A DNA stretch of 64,000 bases from CAYJPA01 sp964371945 (GTDB lineage: Bacteria; Chloroflexota; Chloroflexia; Thermomicrobiales; UBA6265): positions 1 through 64,000 of the forward strand of contig CAYJPA010000018.1 of the NCBI GenBank assembly GCA_964371945.1, read 5' to 3'. Below the pieces are notes generated by a model. It did no database searches and was not told the DNA's origin. It saw nothing but the letters and a program-made list of their open reading frames with translations. Below, piece by piece: positions 51,144-59,875 of the stretch (position 1 is its first letter; every line of letters starts with the position of its first letter). A program made the position numbers and the translations under genes.

Positions 51144-51557
51144 TTAACTTCGAAGTCGTTCCATCAGACGGGGTCCGGGTTCAGCGAAGCCCACTTTGCG
51201 GTAAAGCTCGTGGGCATCGCGAGTGTGCAGGAGCCATCGGACGGATGCGAGGTCCGGATGGCTCACGATCGATTCCATCATCCAGAGTCCAAGACCCTGC
51301 CCGCGATGCTCGGCCGAAATGAAGACATCGGCAGCGTCGGCCGTGGTCACGAGATCGGTGACGACCCGAGCACAGCCGGCCATGTCTTCAGGACCATAAA
51401 GCCCAAACGGCACGGCAGAACCGAGCCACGAGCCGAGAACCTGCTCATGAGTGCGATCCGTTGCCCAATATGAGGACCGAATCCAGGCTGAAACTTGGTC
51501 CATGTCGAGGCGCTCTCGATTGGTGTCCAGTTGGTACTCGCCACGGGTCCAAATCAC
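51144..51557 (-). CDS. GNAT family acetyltransferase
   Basis: A 137-residue N-acetyltransferase-like protein. The acetyl-CoA loop is HRGQGLGLWMMESIV (about residues 89-103, the R/Q-x-x-G-x-G/A motif), followed by ELYRKVGFAEPG near the C-terminus. The GTG start at 51557 is fixed by AGGAGGA nine bases upstream (51567-51573); the longer frame to 51848 lies over the purK gene. Acceptor substrate unknown. Divergent from purK. Confidence 0.85.
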   Translation of the reverse strand: MIWTRGEYQLDTNRERLDMDQVSAWIRSSYWATDRTHEQVLGSWLGSAVPFGLYGPEDMAGCARVVTDLVTTADAADVFISAEHRGQGLGLWMMESIVSHPDLASVRWLLHTRDAHELYRKVGFAEPGPRLMERLRS

Positions 51558-51620
51558 GATTGCAAATCCTCCTGAACTGATCGTAGCGTCAGCTTCATCG
51601 AACCGGTTATGCTCCGATGC

Positions 51621-52787
51621 ATGAACAACAGCCATCCTATTCGAATCGTGGGCATCGTTGGCGCCGGACAATTGGCGCGAATGACGATCCAGGCCGCGAT
51701 CCCACTCGCGGTTCCAATTGTGCTGCTGGCTGACCGGGCTGACGATGGAGCCGCACTCGTCTCCTCCAATGTCAGCATCGGCTCGCCGAACGATTTTGCC
51801 GCATTGCACGAGTTTTCCAAGCGCTGCGATGTGATGACCTTCGACCACGAGTTGGTTCCGTTCGAGTATCTTGAATGGCTTGGGGCCGCCGGCCGCACGC
51901 TCTATCCATCGGCGGCGACGATGTCGCTCGCGCAGAACAAGCGTCTTCAGCGAGAGCGTTTCGCCGAAGCCGGTTTGCCGGTGCCGCCATTTGCCACGGT
52001 TTTAAACTCCGACGATTTGCTCGAATTCGCGCGATCGCATGGCTGGCCGGCGGTGCTCAAAGCCGTGAGAGGCGGCTATGATGGTCGTGGCGTTTGGATC
52101 ATCGATAACGAACCGACCGGAATCGAACTTGTCAACAACCTTCTGGCCGAACGCGTCGAATTGCTCGCGGAGCAGTGGGTGCCGATCGAGCGAGAGGTTG
52201 CGATTCTCGTCGCACGGCGCCAGAACGGTGAGACCACGGTTTTTCCGCTCGTCGAAACCGTTCAGGTCGACGGCATGTGCCGCGAGGTGATCGCGCCGGC
52301 TGACGTCGAACCCAGCATTGCCGATGAAGCGCACCGAATTGCTGAAGTCGTCGCCCAAATCTCCGGGGTGGTCGGTATTCTTGCCGTCGAGCTCTTCGTG
52401 TCCGCCGGCAAGGTGCTGGTTAACGAGATCGCGACCAGACCGCACAACTCCGGGCACTACACGATCGAGGGTTGTGTTACCTCTCAATTCGAGCAGCATC
52501 TGCGGGCGATTCTGGACTGGCCGCTCGGTTCGACCGAATTAACCGCGCCTGCCGTTGTGACCGTCAATATCGTCGGCGATGCGGACGGTTCCGACCCGGC
52601 AGCGCGATTAAACGACGCACTTGAAGTCGACGGAGCTCATATGCATCTCTACGGCAAGGGTCCACGTGCCGGACGAAAGCTAGGCCACGTCACCGTTTGT
52701 GGCGACGATGCGGAGAGCGTACGTGCCAGGGCCAATCTGGCTGCCGCCCTGCTGAACGGCCGCGCCCACGTGGGGGTTGCACGATGA
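51621..52787 (+). CDS. purK: 5-(carboxyamino)imidazole ribonucleotide synthase
   Basis: A 388-residue ATP-grasp enzyme that carboxylates aminoimidazole ribotide with bicarbonate in purine synthesis. It starts near IVGIVGAGQLARM and has YPSAATMSLAQNKRLQRERF, VLKAVRGGYDGRGV (ATP lysine region), EVAILVARRQNGETTVFPLVE and NEIATRPHNSGHYTIEGC (metal and substrate site). The start is ATG at 51621 or 51609, with no ribosome-binding site in either case. Its stop overlaps the purE start (ATGA). Confidence 0.93.
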   Translation: MNNSHPIRIVGIVGAGQLARMTIQAAIPLAVPIVLLADRADDGAALVSSNVSIGSPNDFAALHEFSKRCDVMTFDHELVPFEYLEWLGAAGRTLYPSAATMSLAQNKRLQRERFAEAGLPVPPFATVLNSDDLLEFARSHGWPAVLKAVRGGYDGRGVWIIDNEPTGIELVNNLLAERVELLAEQWVPIEREVAILVARRQNGETTVFPLVETVQVDGMCREVIAPADVEPSIADEAHRIAEVVAQISGVVGILAVELFVSAGKVLVNEIATRPHNSGHYTIEGCVTSQFEQHLRAILDWPLGSTELTAPAVVTVNIVGDADGSDPAARLNDALEVDGAHMHLYGKGPRAGRKLGHVTVCGDDAESVRARANLAAALLNGRAHVGVAR

Positions 52788-53287
52788 CTCAGAGGGCTCC
52801 TATCGTCGGTGTGATCATGGGCAGCGACTCGGATCTCCCAGTCATGCGGCCCGCGGTCGACGCGCTAAGAGAATTTGACATCCCGAATGAAGTTCGGATT
52901 CTTTCGGCCCACCGCACGCCCGATGAGATGCTGGAATACGCTCGGGCCGCGGCGAATCGCGGGTTGAAAATCATCATCGCGGGAGCCGGGGGAGCGGCGC
53001 ACCTGCCGGGGATGGTCGCTGCGGCGACCGCGCTCCCGGTCATCGGTGTGCCAGTGCCGATCACGCAACTTGCCGGAATCGACGCTCTCTTGTCGATCGT
53101 GCAAATGCCCGCCGGTGTGCCCGTGGCGACGGTCGCGATCGGCAACGCCCGCAATGCCGGTCTGCTCGCGGTTCGTATTCTGGCGGCCTCTGATTCGGAG
53201 CTGCTGCAGAAAATGGAGCAGTTTCAGCGGGATCTCGCGGAGACCGTGCGGGCAAAGGACGCCAAGGTTCAGGCGGAGCTCGAGTAA
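52784..53287 (+). CDS. purE: N5-carboxyaminoimidazole ribonucleotide mutase
   Basis: A 167-residue class I PurE. VGVIMGSDSDLPVM, ILSAHRTPDEMLEYA, IAGAGGAAHLPGMVAA and GVPVATVAIGNARNAGLLAVRIL are invariant family blocks; the histidine in SAHRTP is catalytic. It takes the product of PurK and moves the carboxylate to C4. The ATG overlaps the purK TGA, so the pair is coupled. It converges on pyrG with three 11-base tandem repeats in the 66-base gap. Confidence 0.95.
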   Translation: MTQRAPIVGVIMGSDSDLPVMRPAVDALREFDIPNEVRILSAHRTPDEMLEYARAAANRGLKIIIAGAGGAAHLPGMVAAATALPVIGVPVPITQLAGIDALLSIVQMPAGVPVATVAIGNARNAGLLAVRILAASDSELLQKMEQFQRDLAETVRAKDAKVQAELE

Positions 53288-53295
53288 CGACGGCC

Positions 53296-53328
53296 CCGTC
53301 CCCATGCCGTCCCCATGCCGTCCCCATA
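53296..53328. repeat. Three tandem copies of an 11-base repeat
   Basis: CCGTCCCCATG is repeated three times (53296-53306, 53307-53317, 53318-53328, the last ending A). It sits between the purE and pyrG stop codons. Confidence 0.8.
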
Positions 53329-53353
53329 CCCAGAGGAGAAGTGGTGCGTCGCC

Positions 53354-55036
53354 TTAGTCGTTCGCCCCAACAAGAACCGGTTCAGGCTGAACGCCAACAG
53401 TTTTCACGGCGCCGTTGAGGGGAAGGGTGCGCTGTGCGCCTTCCGGCAGAGTTTGAACGGCCGCGCCGATGAACTCGCGGAAGATCGGATGCGGTCGCGT
53501 TGGACGGCTTCGGAACTCCGGATGGAACTGGACACCGACAAAGAACGGGTGACCGCGCAGTTCCATGATTTCGACGAGGCGACCGTCTGGCGAAACACCG
53601 CTCGCGATGAAGCCGGACGCGGCTAGTTGCTCACGATAGTTGTTGTTGACCTCGAAGCGATGGCGATGACGCTCATTCACCGGGCTGTCGCCGTAGGCGC
53701 GAGCGGCGATTGTGCCTGGCTCGATCTGGCAGGGCCAGAGACCCAGACGCATTGTTCCGCCCATGTCGACGCCTCGTTGGTCGGGCATGATGTCGATTAC
53801 TGGATGCGGAGATGTGCCATCGATCTCGGTCGAATTGGCGAAACTAAATCCCGCGAGATCGCGAGCGATCTCGATCACGGCCATGTGCAGTCCGTAGCAA
53901 ATGCCGAAATAGGGAATGCCATGCTCGCGGGCGAAACGCACCGCTGCGATCTTGCCTTCGGTTCCGCGCGGTCCAAAACCAGGGCCAACCAGAACACCTG
54001 AAACGCGGCGGAGTACTCGCTCCATCTCCTCGATGTCGGTCGTTTCGGAGTTGACCCATTCGATCTCGACATCGACGTTGTGCGCAAGTCCGGCGTGGGT
54101 AAGCGATTCCGCAATGCTCATGTAAGAATCGTGCAGATCAACGTACTTGCCGACGAGTGCGATCCGGATCGAATGCTTTGGCGCCCTGATCCGTTCAACG
54201 AGAGAACGCCATTCGGAGAGATCGGCTGCATGACCGTCGATTCCGAGGTGGCGCGCGATGTACTCGCCGAGCCCGGAATCCTCGAGGAGAAGCGGCACTT
54301 CGTAGATCGTGGCGGCCGTTTGCATGGCGACCACTGCTTCCGCATCGACATCGCAGAAGAGCGCGATCTTCTCTCGGACTTCTTCCGAAATCTCCGAATC
54401 GGCACGGCAAATGAGCACATCCGGTTGAATACCGAGTGAGCGGAGCTCTCGCACGCTCTGTTGAGTCGGCTTGGTCTTCAATTCTCCAGTGCTGATTTTC
54501 GGGAGAAGGGTCACGTGAATGAACATCACATTCGCGCGTCCAACTTCCCGGCGCATCTGGCGAATCGCTTCGAGGAAGGCCTGGCCTTCGATGTCGCCGA
54601 CCGTTCCGCCGACCTCGACGATGACGACCTCGGATGAGTGCTGCCTGGAGGCAAGCAGAATACGGTGCTTGATCTCGTTGGTGATGTGCGGAATGACCTG
54701 TATGGTGCCGCCGAGGTAGTCGCCTCGGCGCTCCTTGGCGATCACTTCCGAATAGACCTGACCGGTGGTCACGTTCGAGGCGCGCGAGAGGTTCTCGTCA
54801 ATGAAGCGCTCGTAATGACCAAGATCGAGATCGGTTTCGGCGCCGTCGTCGGTAACGAAGACCTCGCCGTGCTGGTACGGCGACATCGTGCCAGGGTCGA
54901 CATTCAGATAGGGATCGAGTTTCATGATCGAAACGCTGACGCCCCGGCTCTTGATCACCCGGCCCAACGATGCCGTTGTGATTCCCTTGCCCACTGACGA
55001 AGCTACGCCGCCGGTCACGAAGATGTACTTGGGCAT
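53354..55036 (-). CDS. pyrG: CTP synthase
   Basis: A 560-residue enzyme converting UTP to CTP with glutamine. The amidoligase half starts MPKYIFVTGGVASSVGKGITTASLG and includes KLDPYLNVDPGTMSPYQHGEVFVTDDG; the class I glutamine amidotransferase half has the nucleophile in FGICYGLHMA and the His-Glu pair in VQFHPEFRSRP. GGGAGG precedes the ATG at 55036; a start five codons earlier exists in frame. About 130 bases downstream of the MBL-fold gene on the same strand. Confidence 0.96.
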   Translation of the reverse strand: MPKYIFVTGGVASSVGKGITTASLGRVIKSRGVSVSIMKLDPYLNVDPGTMSPYQHGEVFVTDDGAETDLDLGHYERFIDENLSRASNVTTGQVYSEVIAKERRGDYLGGTIQVIPHITNEIKHRILLASRQHSSEVVIVEVGGTVGDIEGQAFLEAIRQMRREVGRANVMFIHVTLLPKISTGELKTKPTQQSVRELRSLGIQPDVLICRADSEISEEVREKIALFCDVDAEAVVAMQTAATIYEVPLLLEDSGLGEYIARHLGIDGHAADLSEWRSLVERIRAPKHSIRIALVGKYVDLHDSYMSIAESLTHAGLAHNVDVEIEWVNSETTDIEEMERVLRRVSGVLVGPGFGPRGTEGKIAAVRFAREHGIPYFGICYGLHMAVIEIARDLAGFSFANSTEIDGTSPHPVIDIMPDQRGVDMGGTMRLGLWPCQIEPGTIAARAYGDSPVNERHRHRFEVNNNYREQLAASGFIASGVSPDGRLVEIMELRGHPFFVGVQFHPEFRSRPTRPHPIFREFIGAAVQTLPEGAQRTLPLNGAVKTVGVQPEPVLVGAND

Positions 55037-55168
55037 CTGAACCTCCCTCAAAGGCCCTGGCGTGCCGGCACATCCTTTGCCGCCACGCGAACCGGTGTGC
55101 CGCTCGTCAAGTGCGGCTTCCCCTTACATGTCGTCATCAACGGGCAAGCTTCGAGCTTGATGATGTCC

Positions 55169-55825
55169 CTAACGCTTCGCTGGCTCACTCTCAGGCGTGA
55201 GCACGACGAGCCGCAATGTGTCCGTCAGTTCGGATTGACGGAGCGTGAACTTCTCTTCGGGCTCCGGAACCGGCACGCCAAGCGACTTACAGAATCGACC
55301 GAGCTCGCCGAGGTTTCGATCACCAATTGGCGTTGCATATTGCAATGGAATGACGAGTTTTGGCCCAATCTGACTGATGACTTCCGCCGCCTGTTCCGGG
55401 CTAATGATGTCGCCGCCGCCGGCGGGGACAAGAAGGACGTCACAGTCCTCGAGCGCTTCTGCCTGCTCACTATTGAGCGGATGACCGAGGTCCCCGAGGT
55501 GACCGATCTTCATGCCCTCGACCTCGAACAGGAAGATCGTGTTGTAGCCTCGATCTCTGCCCTGATTCGTGTCGTGATAGGTGCGAATCCCGGTAATGAA
55601 GACCTCATGCATCTCGTATTCGCCGGGACCGCGCACGACCTGGAAGTCCGGTTTGACCGCCGCCAGATTCGTATGTCCGGGGTGCTCATGCGAGATGGTG
55701 ACGATGTCGGCCGTTTGTTTGGTCATTGCGTACCCGGTGATCTTGTCGACCGGGTCCGTCAGGATAACGGCCTCTTTCGCCTTGATACGAATGCAGTTGT
55801 GACCGAAAAAGCGGAATTCCGCCAT
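55169..55825 (-). CDS. MBL-fold metal-dependent hydrolase (UlaG-like)
   Basis: A 218-residue metallo-beta-lactamase-fold protein. The metal motif is H46-E-H48-P-G-H51 (SHEHPGHTN), the UlaG-like variant in which Gly replaces the usual Asp, and GHLGDLGHPL supplies further ligands; LLVPAGGG follows. UlaG-like enzymes are lactonases or phosphoesterases, substrate unknown here. The ATG at 55825 is chosen because the fold starts there (MAEFRFFGHNCIRI); a 25-residue hydrophobic N-terminal extension to 55900 is possible but less likely. Confidence 0.85.
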   Translation of the reverse strand: MAEFRFFGHNCIRIKAKEAVILTDPVDKITGYAMTKQTADIVTISHEHPGHTNLAAVKPDFQVVRGPGEYEMHEVFITGIRTYHDTNQGRDRGYNTIFLFEVEGMKIGHLGDLGHPLNSEQAEALEDCDVLLVPAGGGDIISPEQAAEVISQIGPKLVIPLQYATPIGDRNLGELGRFCKSLGVPVPEPEEKFTLRQSELTDTLRLVVLTPESEPAKR

Positions 55826-55996
55826 AAATAAAGCTACCCATCGACCACACCCGGCGGCGACGCCGAATGCGATCAGCAACGAGAAAACGCGCGCCGACAT
55901 CCAGCGCGTGCATATTCGCTAATGTGCCAATGGGGCTTCCGCGATTCGCGGTCGAGGGAGACGATTTGCTCGTCCCTGTTTTTCAGTGCCTCTCTT

Positions 55997-56002
55997 ACTA
56001 TA
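55997..56002 (-). promoter_or_regulatory. Candidate extended -10 upstream of the MBL-fold gene
   Basis: TGG-TATAGT on the minus strand, with no convincing -35, in the 273-base gap between recX and the MBL gene. It would give a leader of about 165 bases. Confidence 0.3.
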
Positions 56003-56098
56003 CCACGGCAGATGCATGACGACTAGATGAAATCCGCGAATACCCGAACAAATGAGTCACAAAAATGCGGACAGCGGAATTGGATTCCGAGCCCCGAA

Positions 56099-56758
56099 TC
56101 AGTCAAGCTCTTCTGCCTCCTCTTCGCCGCCAACTAGCTGATCGAGCACCTGTTTGATCACACCGTAGCCGTAACCGCGGCGGGCCAGAAACGCTCCTAG
56201 TCGCCGTTTCATGACCGGCTCTTCTAGACTCCGGTACGACCGCAGCTTTGCCCGCGCGATCTCGATGGCGCCGGTCAACTCATCGATTCCGGCATCGTCG
56301 ATCGCGTTCGCGACGGTTTCTTGCTCGACACCTTTTGAGCGTAGTTCCTGTTCAAGAAGACGTCGGCCGCGGGGACGGTTGCTATCGCGGTTCTCCACCC
56401 AAAACCGGGCAAACGCCTCATCGTCAACGTACTTCCAGTCGCGGAGCCGGGCGATCACGCGATCAATGGTCTCTTCGTCGTATTCCTTCTTCCGCAACCG
56501 CAGATGGATTTCCTTTACCGATCGCGGACGGACGGTGAGCAGTCGAATCGCGGCGTCGGTCGCCTTCGCGGTTTCGTCGAGCTCCTGTAGGTCCGCGATC
56601 TCCTGGAGCGTCAGCACTCGATCCTTGCGGAGCTTGCGCTCGGCCACCACCGACAATGGCAAGCCGAATGCAAACACGCCGTCCAGGAACACATTTACGC
56701 GCTCTGGATTTCGCTTCTGCCGTTCGATTGCAGTGATTCGTTGTGCCGATCCGGTCAT
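56099..56758 (-). CDS. recX: Regulatory protein RecX
   Basis: A 219-residue modulator of RecA filaments. Three-helix repeats are visible: LTVRPRSVKEIHLRLRKKEYDEETIDRVIARLRDWKYVDDEAFARFWVENR (segments within about 68-120), then RRLLEQELRSKGVEQETV and the C-terminal KRRLGAFLARRGYGYGVIKQVL. The N-terminal ITAIERQKRNPERVNVFLDG is the usual lead-in. GGAG precedes the ATG (MTGSAQRI). recA itself is not adjacent. It has an acidic C-terminal tail. Confidence 0.9.
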   Translation of the reverse strand: MTGSAQRITAIERQKRNPERVNVFLDGVFAFGLPLSVVAERKLRKDRVLTLQEIADLQELDETAKATDAAIRLLTVRPRSVKEIHLRLRKKEYDEETIDRVIARLRDWKYVDDEAFARFWVENRDSNRPRGRRLLEQELRSKGVEQETVANAIDDAGIDELTGAIEIARAKLRSYRSLEEPVMKRRLGAFLARRGYGYGVIKQVLDQLVGGEEEAEELD

Positions 56759-56930
56759 GTCCGGGGCTCCGCAATGTTCTTGCCGTGAGGCTACCCTATC
56801 GCCAGCAAAGCCGGCGTGCAACTACGCGGAGCTCAACGGATCTGGGGCTGCAAACTCTCTTTGATTTGCTTGTCATGGCACGAGGGATTCGCGAACCGCC
56901 CGTAAACATGTCGAATGATCTTCGCCGCGC

Positions 56931-57512
56931 CTAATAGGGAATGATCTCCGGGCTGGGGCCCGCTGCAGCGCAAATTGGACAACCGCCTTCGGGAAAGGCC
57001 TCGTAGTGGGTGTTGAGGATCCCAGTCACCGGATGACCGGCAATACTGGGGTCCGCCGCGTTCCAAAGCGTGCCAATACCGAGTATGGTGGCCCCGAGTT
57101 GATCGATTGTTTGGGCAAAACGAGTCATCGTCACGCCGGTCATGACCAGATTGTCGACCAAGATCACACGTTTGCCCGCGATGTGCTCCTTGAGATGCTC
57201 GGCGATCGTGATGCTGCCGTCCGCGGACGGTGTGGCGTACACGACTTTCGCGCGAGGCTCCAGGAAGTAGCCGACCCACTGCGCGAGTCCGGCTCCCCAA
57301 ATTGATGGCGACGCGACGGCGCCGGCATGATCGGTGAAATAGCGCTTGGCAAGCACATAGCCGAGATGACTGGCGACCGTTGGGTCCGCAAGCAGCATGT
57401 CGCGATCGAGAAGGCCTGCGCTGTGGCGACCAGAGCGGAACGCGAAGTGACCCTCGCGGAGTAGTCCATCTCGCCGGAGTCCGCTCAATAGTGTCGGGTC
57501 AATCATCGGCAT
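56931..57512 (-). CDS. Orotate phosphoribosyltransferase-like protein
   Basis: A 193-residue type I phosphoribosyltransferase. The PRPP loop is VILVDNLVMTGVTMTRFAQ (about 110-128, the usual DD replaced by DN), and the N-terminal LLREGHFAFRSGRHSAGLLDRD resembles the OPRT lead-in. GSITIAEHLKEHIAGKR is another contact region. OPRT makes OMP in pyrimidine synthesis, and pyrG is nearby, but a general phosphoribosyltransferase is possible: the DN change and a cysteine pair near the C-terminus (GGCPICAAA) are not typical OPRT. Start ATG at 57512, 57506 or GTG at 57536. Confidence 0.75.
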   Translation of the reverse strand: MPMIDPTLLSGLRRDGLLREGHFAFRSGRHSAGLLDRDMLLADPTVASHLGYVLAKRYFTDHAGAVASPSIWGAGLAQWVGYFLEPRAKVVYATPSADGSITIAEHLKEHIAGKRVILVDNLVMTGVTMTRFAQTIDQLGATILGIGTLWNAADPSIAGHPVTGILNTHYEAFPEGGCPICAAAGPSPEIIPY

Positions 57513-57653
57513 CCGCTGACTTTCTTTGTACGCCACCTAGCCGGCAACCTGTGCTGAAGCCGCGGTGGTCCGCGGTGGAATCCCGCGCAAGCATACATCG
57601 GGCCGAGCGTGTGGGGAGTTGCAGTCCGTGGGATCAGGCAATAGCCCTTGACG

Positions 57654-57938
57654 CTATGCGGGAGAGAGTTCTCCGTTACGATTGAAGATGGCGCGACTGA
57701 GCGCTGCCCCGCGATCATGCTTCGCGGCTCTGCTCAAGCGATCGAGGCTCTCTCGATCGAGACGGAATCGTTCGGCCGCCGCGGCCTGACCGGCCGCCGC
57801 ATGGGTTGCCTCGATGAGCAATTCACCATCGCTCTCGACGATCCGAACGGAGTGCAGCCCGCGAATATCGAGCCAGGCTCCTATGACTCTTAGCGCTTCT
57901 TGGTAACCGCCCTGAAGGGCCTCGTTCTGTTTCATCAT
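57654..57938 (-). CDS. Small unrecognised soluble protein
   Basis: A 94-residue protein starting MMKQNEALQGGYQEALRVIG with GGGAG upstream; its ATG overlaps the TAA of the preceding small gene (TAATG). The central strands ARIV/HSVRIVESDGELLIEA and the helical DRESLDRLSRAAKHDRGAALSRAIF suggest a compact alpha/beta domain. No family recognised. Third member of a run of three small minus-strand genes. Confidence 0.65.
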   Translation of the reverse strand: MMKQNEALQGGYQEALRVIGAWLDIRGLHSVRIVESDGELLIEATHAAAGQAAAAERFRLDRESLDRLSRAAKHDRGAALSRAIFNRNGELSPA

Positions 57939-58156
57939 TACTCCCAACGCCAATGGCGCAATGGGTTTCGAGGCGAGTCGTCGCCTTCGACCTCGGGCTG
58001 ATGTCCCGCTTCGCAACTGGCGCTTGAATCGACCCGGCTGTCGCCGGCGACAAGGTGCTCGACTTTGTTCGCCAATTGCTCCAACCGTTTAGCGAGTGAT
58101 TCAATCCCGGCTACGTTCTGGCGGGTCGAGTGGACGTTCCGATCTTGCGAGGGCAT
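57938..58156 (-). CDS. Small coiled-coil-like protein, unrecognised
   Basis: A 72-residue protein starting MPSQDRNVHSTRQNV, with GGGGTAGG ahead of the ATG. Residues about 18-37 (IESLAKRLEQLANKVEHLVA) have heptad-like leucine spacing, and the rest is polar with a Trp-containing end (RHWRWE). Its TAA overlaps the ATG of the downstream gene, so translation is coupled. Function unknown. Confidence 0.5.
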   Translation of the reverse strand: MPSQDRNVHSTRQNVAGIESLAKRLEQLANKVEHLVAGDSRVDSSASCEAGHQPEVEGDDSPRNPLRHWRWE

Positions 58157-58209
58157 CGCGGGCCTACCCCAAGGCGTAGCGATCGATCAGCGGGATCGAT
58201 CGAAACGAA

Positions 58210-58368
58210 TTACGAAATGCCGTTGACGATCATCATCAATGCGGCCACGATTACGATCCCAAGCGCAACGGTTTTCAGGACCGAACCCGCGATGACCGAA
58301 AGTCGAAACTCTGATTCCTCACGACGACCATACTCTCCACCGATCCTCACCTCGTCCTGCAGGGCCAC
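58210..58368 (-). CDS. 52-residue single-pass membrane protein
   Basis: A short frame from GTG (58366-58368) to TAA (58210-58212). GGAG lies about ten bases upstream. The first 30 residues are charged (LQDEVRIGGEYGRREESEF), then a hydrophobic helix (SVIAGSVLKTVALGIVIV, AALMMIV) runs to the C-terminus NGIS. It looks like a tail-anchored small membrane protein. It precedes the two other small genes by about 54 bases. No family recognised. Confidence 0.55.
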   Translation of the reverse strand: MALQDEVRIGGEYGRREESEFRLSVIAGSVLKTVALGIVIVAALMMIVNGIS

Positions 58369-58564
58369 CTTCGATCGTCTCCGTGGACCACCGCGCGCTG
58401 ACGCGCCGGCGGGACTGATCCGGCTTCAACACTCCTGGTATAGGCCGTTCTTCCTATGACCTTAAGGCTACTCTGGTTGGGAGAATCGTCCATGACCGGA
58501 TCGTCCTATGGAATCGGGAGTTTGCGCCCGCGTCCAAAGTACGAACGTCTTGCTGGATGCCTGT

Positions 58565-59644
58565 CTACGCCGAACGCGAGGCGAGGGTGTCAATCAACGA
58601 GGCCAGCGCGGCATGGGAGGAGCCGAGTCGCTGCCCGCATGCGGCGTCGAGCGCGGTTCTCGCGTCTTCGTGATATGAGTGAGCCCGCTGCTCTACTAAT
58701 GCTCGAATGTTGTGGCGGTCGAGGAGGTCCAGTACGCGGCTCGTGCCACGCTCATCAATCTCCGGTTGCTGATAGATTCGATCGAGCTCTTGGGTTGTCT
58801 CCTCATCGACCGCCGTTCGAAGTAGCAATAGCGGAAGGCTTTGTTTCTTCCGCCGGATATCGTCAGATTTGGCCTTGCCTGTCTCGGCGGTGTGACCCCA
58901 GACTCCAAGCAAGTCATCCTGGACCTGAAAGCCGAGCCCGAGGGCGCGTCCGAACCGGCCGAATTGCTCCGCATTCTCTTCGCCGGCATTGCCAAGCAAC
59001 GCGCCGGCCCAGGCGGCATATTGCACGATCGCCGCGGTTTTGCCACCGATCATCTGCAAGTATTCGCCGGGCGAGACGTCCTGCCGCCGCTCAAAATCGA
59101 GATCGAGGACTTGGCCAGCGACGATTTCGATCGTCATCCGGTCGAATGCATCCGCGAGTCGAAGCGTCAGTTCGGCAGGCGCGTTCCCGGTGCGAAGCCG
59201 AAATAGCGCTATGTGGGCGGTGGCAAAGAGCGCATCCCCGGCATTGATCGCCTGGGAATTGCCCCAGATCGACCAAACGGTCGGGCGGTGACGACGCCTT
59301 GGACTGTGATCTTGAATGTCGTCGTGGATGAGGGTGAAGTTGTGCAACAATTCGATTGCGGCGGCGAGCGGTGCGGCATCTTGAGGCGCTCCACCGGCCG
59401 CGGCACAACAGAGCAAGGCAACGAGCGGTCGAACCCGCTTGCCCTTATCTGTTTCGCCGTGAGCCAGATCCTCGAATTGGCGATCCGCCCAGCCCAAGTG
59501 ATACCGGCTCATTCCGTTCAGAAGTGACGCGGGACCGTCAAGCGCGTGCATCGCCGCGATCATGTGCGGGCCGATGAGCCCCTCGAGGTCGATCGTTGAC
59601 TCATGTTCGAATCGAGCGGATGTTGTCGCATGCACGGAAGTCAC
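58565..59644 (-). CDS. Polyprenyl diphosphate synthase
   Basis: A 359-residue trans-prenyltransferase that builds geranylgeranyl or related diphosphates for quinones, carotenoids or other isoprenoids. The first Asp-rich motif DDIQD is at residues 108-112 (LLHNFTLIHDDIQDHS), with GKRVRP 68-73 before it. The second motif reads QVQDDLLGVWG, a DDxxG form seen in the group also found in Actinobacteria. GKTAAIVQYAAWAGALLG and SDDIRRKKQSLPLL are further conserved blocks. Product chain length cannot be set from sequence. It stands alone on the minus strand. Confidence 0.9.
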   Translation of the reverse strand: MTSVHATTSARFEHESTIDLEGLIGPHMIAAMHALDGPASLLNGMSRYHLGWADRQFEDLAHGETDKGKRVRPLVALLCCAAAGGAPQDAAPLAAAIELLHNFTLIHDDIQDHSPRRRHRPTVWSIWGNSQAINAGDALFATAHIALFRLRTGNAPAELTLRLADAFDRMTIEIVAGQVLDLDFERRQDVSPGEYLQMIGGKTAAIVQYAAWAGALLGNAGEENAEQFGRFGRALGLGFQVQDDLLGVWGHTAETGKAKSDDIRRKKQSLPLLLLRTAVDEETTQELDRIYQQPEIDERGTSRVLDLLDRHNIRALVEQRAHSYHEDARTALDAACGQRLGSSHAALASLIDTLASRSA

Positions 59645-59875
59645 GGGTTACTCCAATGGTCTTGGCCGCGGCCGAACTGTTCGAGCCTTGCACTGCACAA
59701 GCTTACCGGTTTCTCGCGCCAACGGTCCGGTTTTGCACGCTCCGTACGTCCGTGGCAAGGCGGCTGTCGTAGACTGTGTGTAACGTGCGTGCCTTGTCAT
59801 ACGGAACGTGCATCGGCGGCATCCTATTGGATCGAGCTGCCGAACTTGACAAACGATTGAAACGGAGTTCATCGA

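Noticed and set aside
55169..55825. MBL-fold protein as metal-site mutant (HEHPGH instead of HxHxDH)
   Set aside because: To my knowledge this Gly variant is standard in the UlaG-like branch, so it is not evidence of inactivation.
55826..55900. Signal-peptide-like N-terminal extension of the MBL-fold protein
   Set aside because: The frame is open upstream and hydrophobic, but this cytosolic family starts right at the first strand, and the upstream ATG has no ribosome-binding site.
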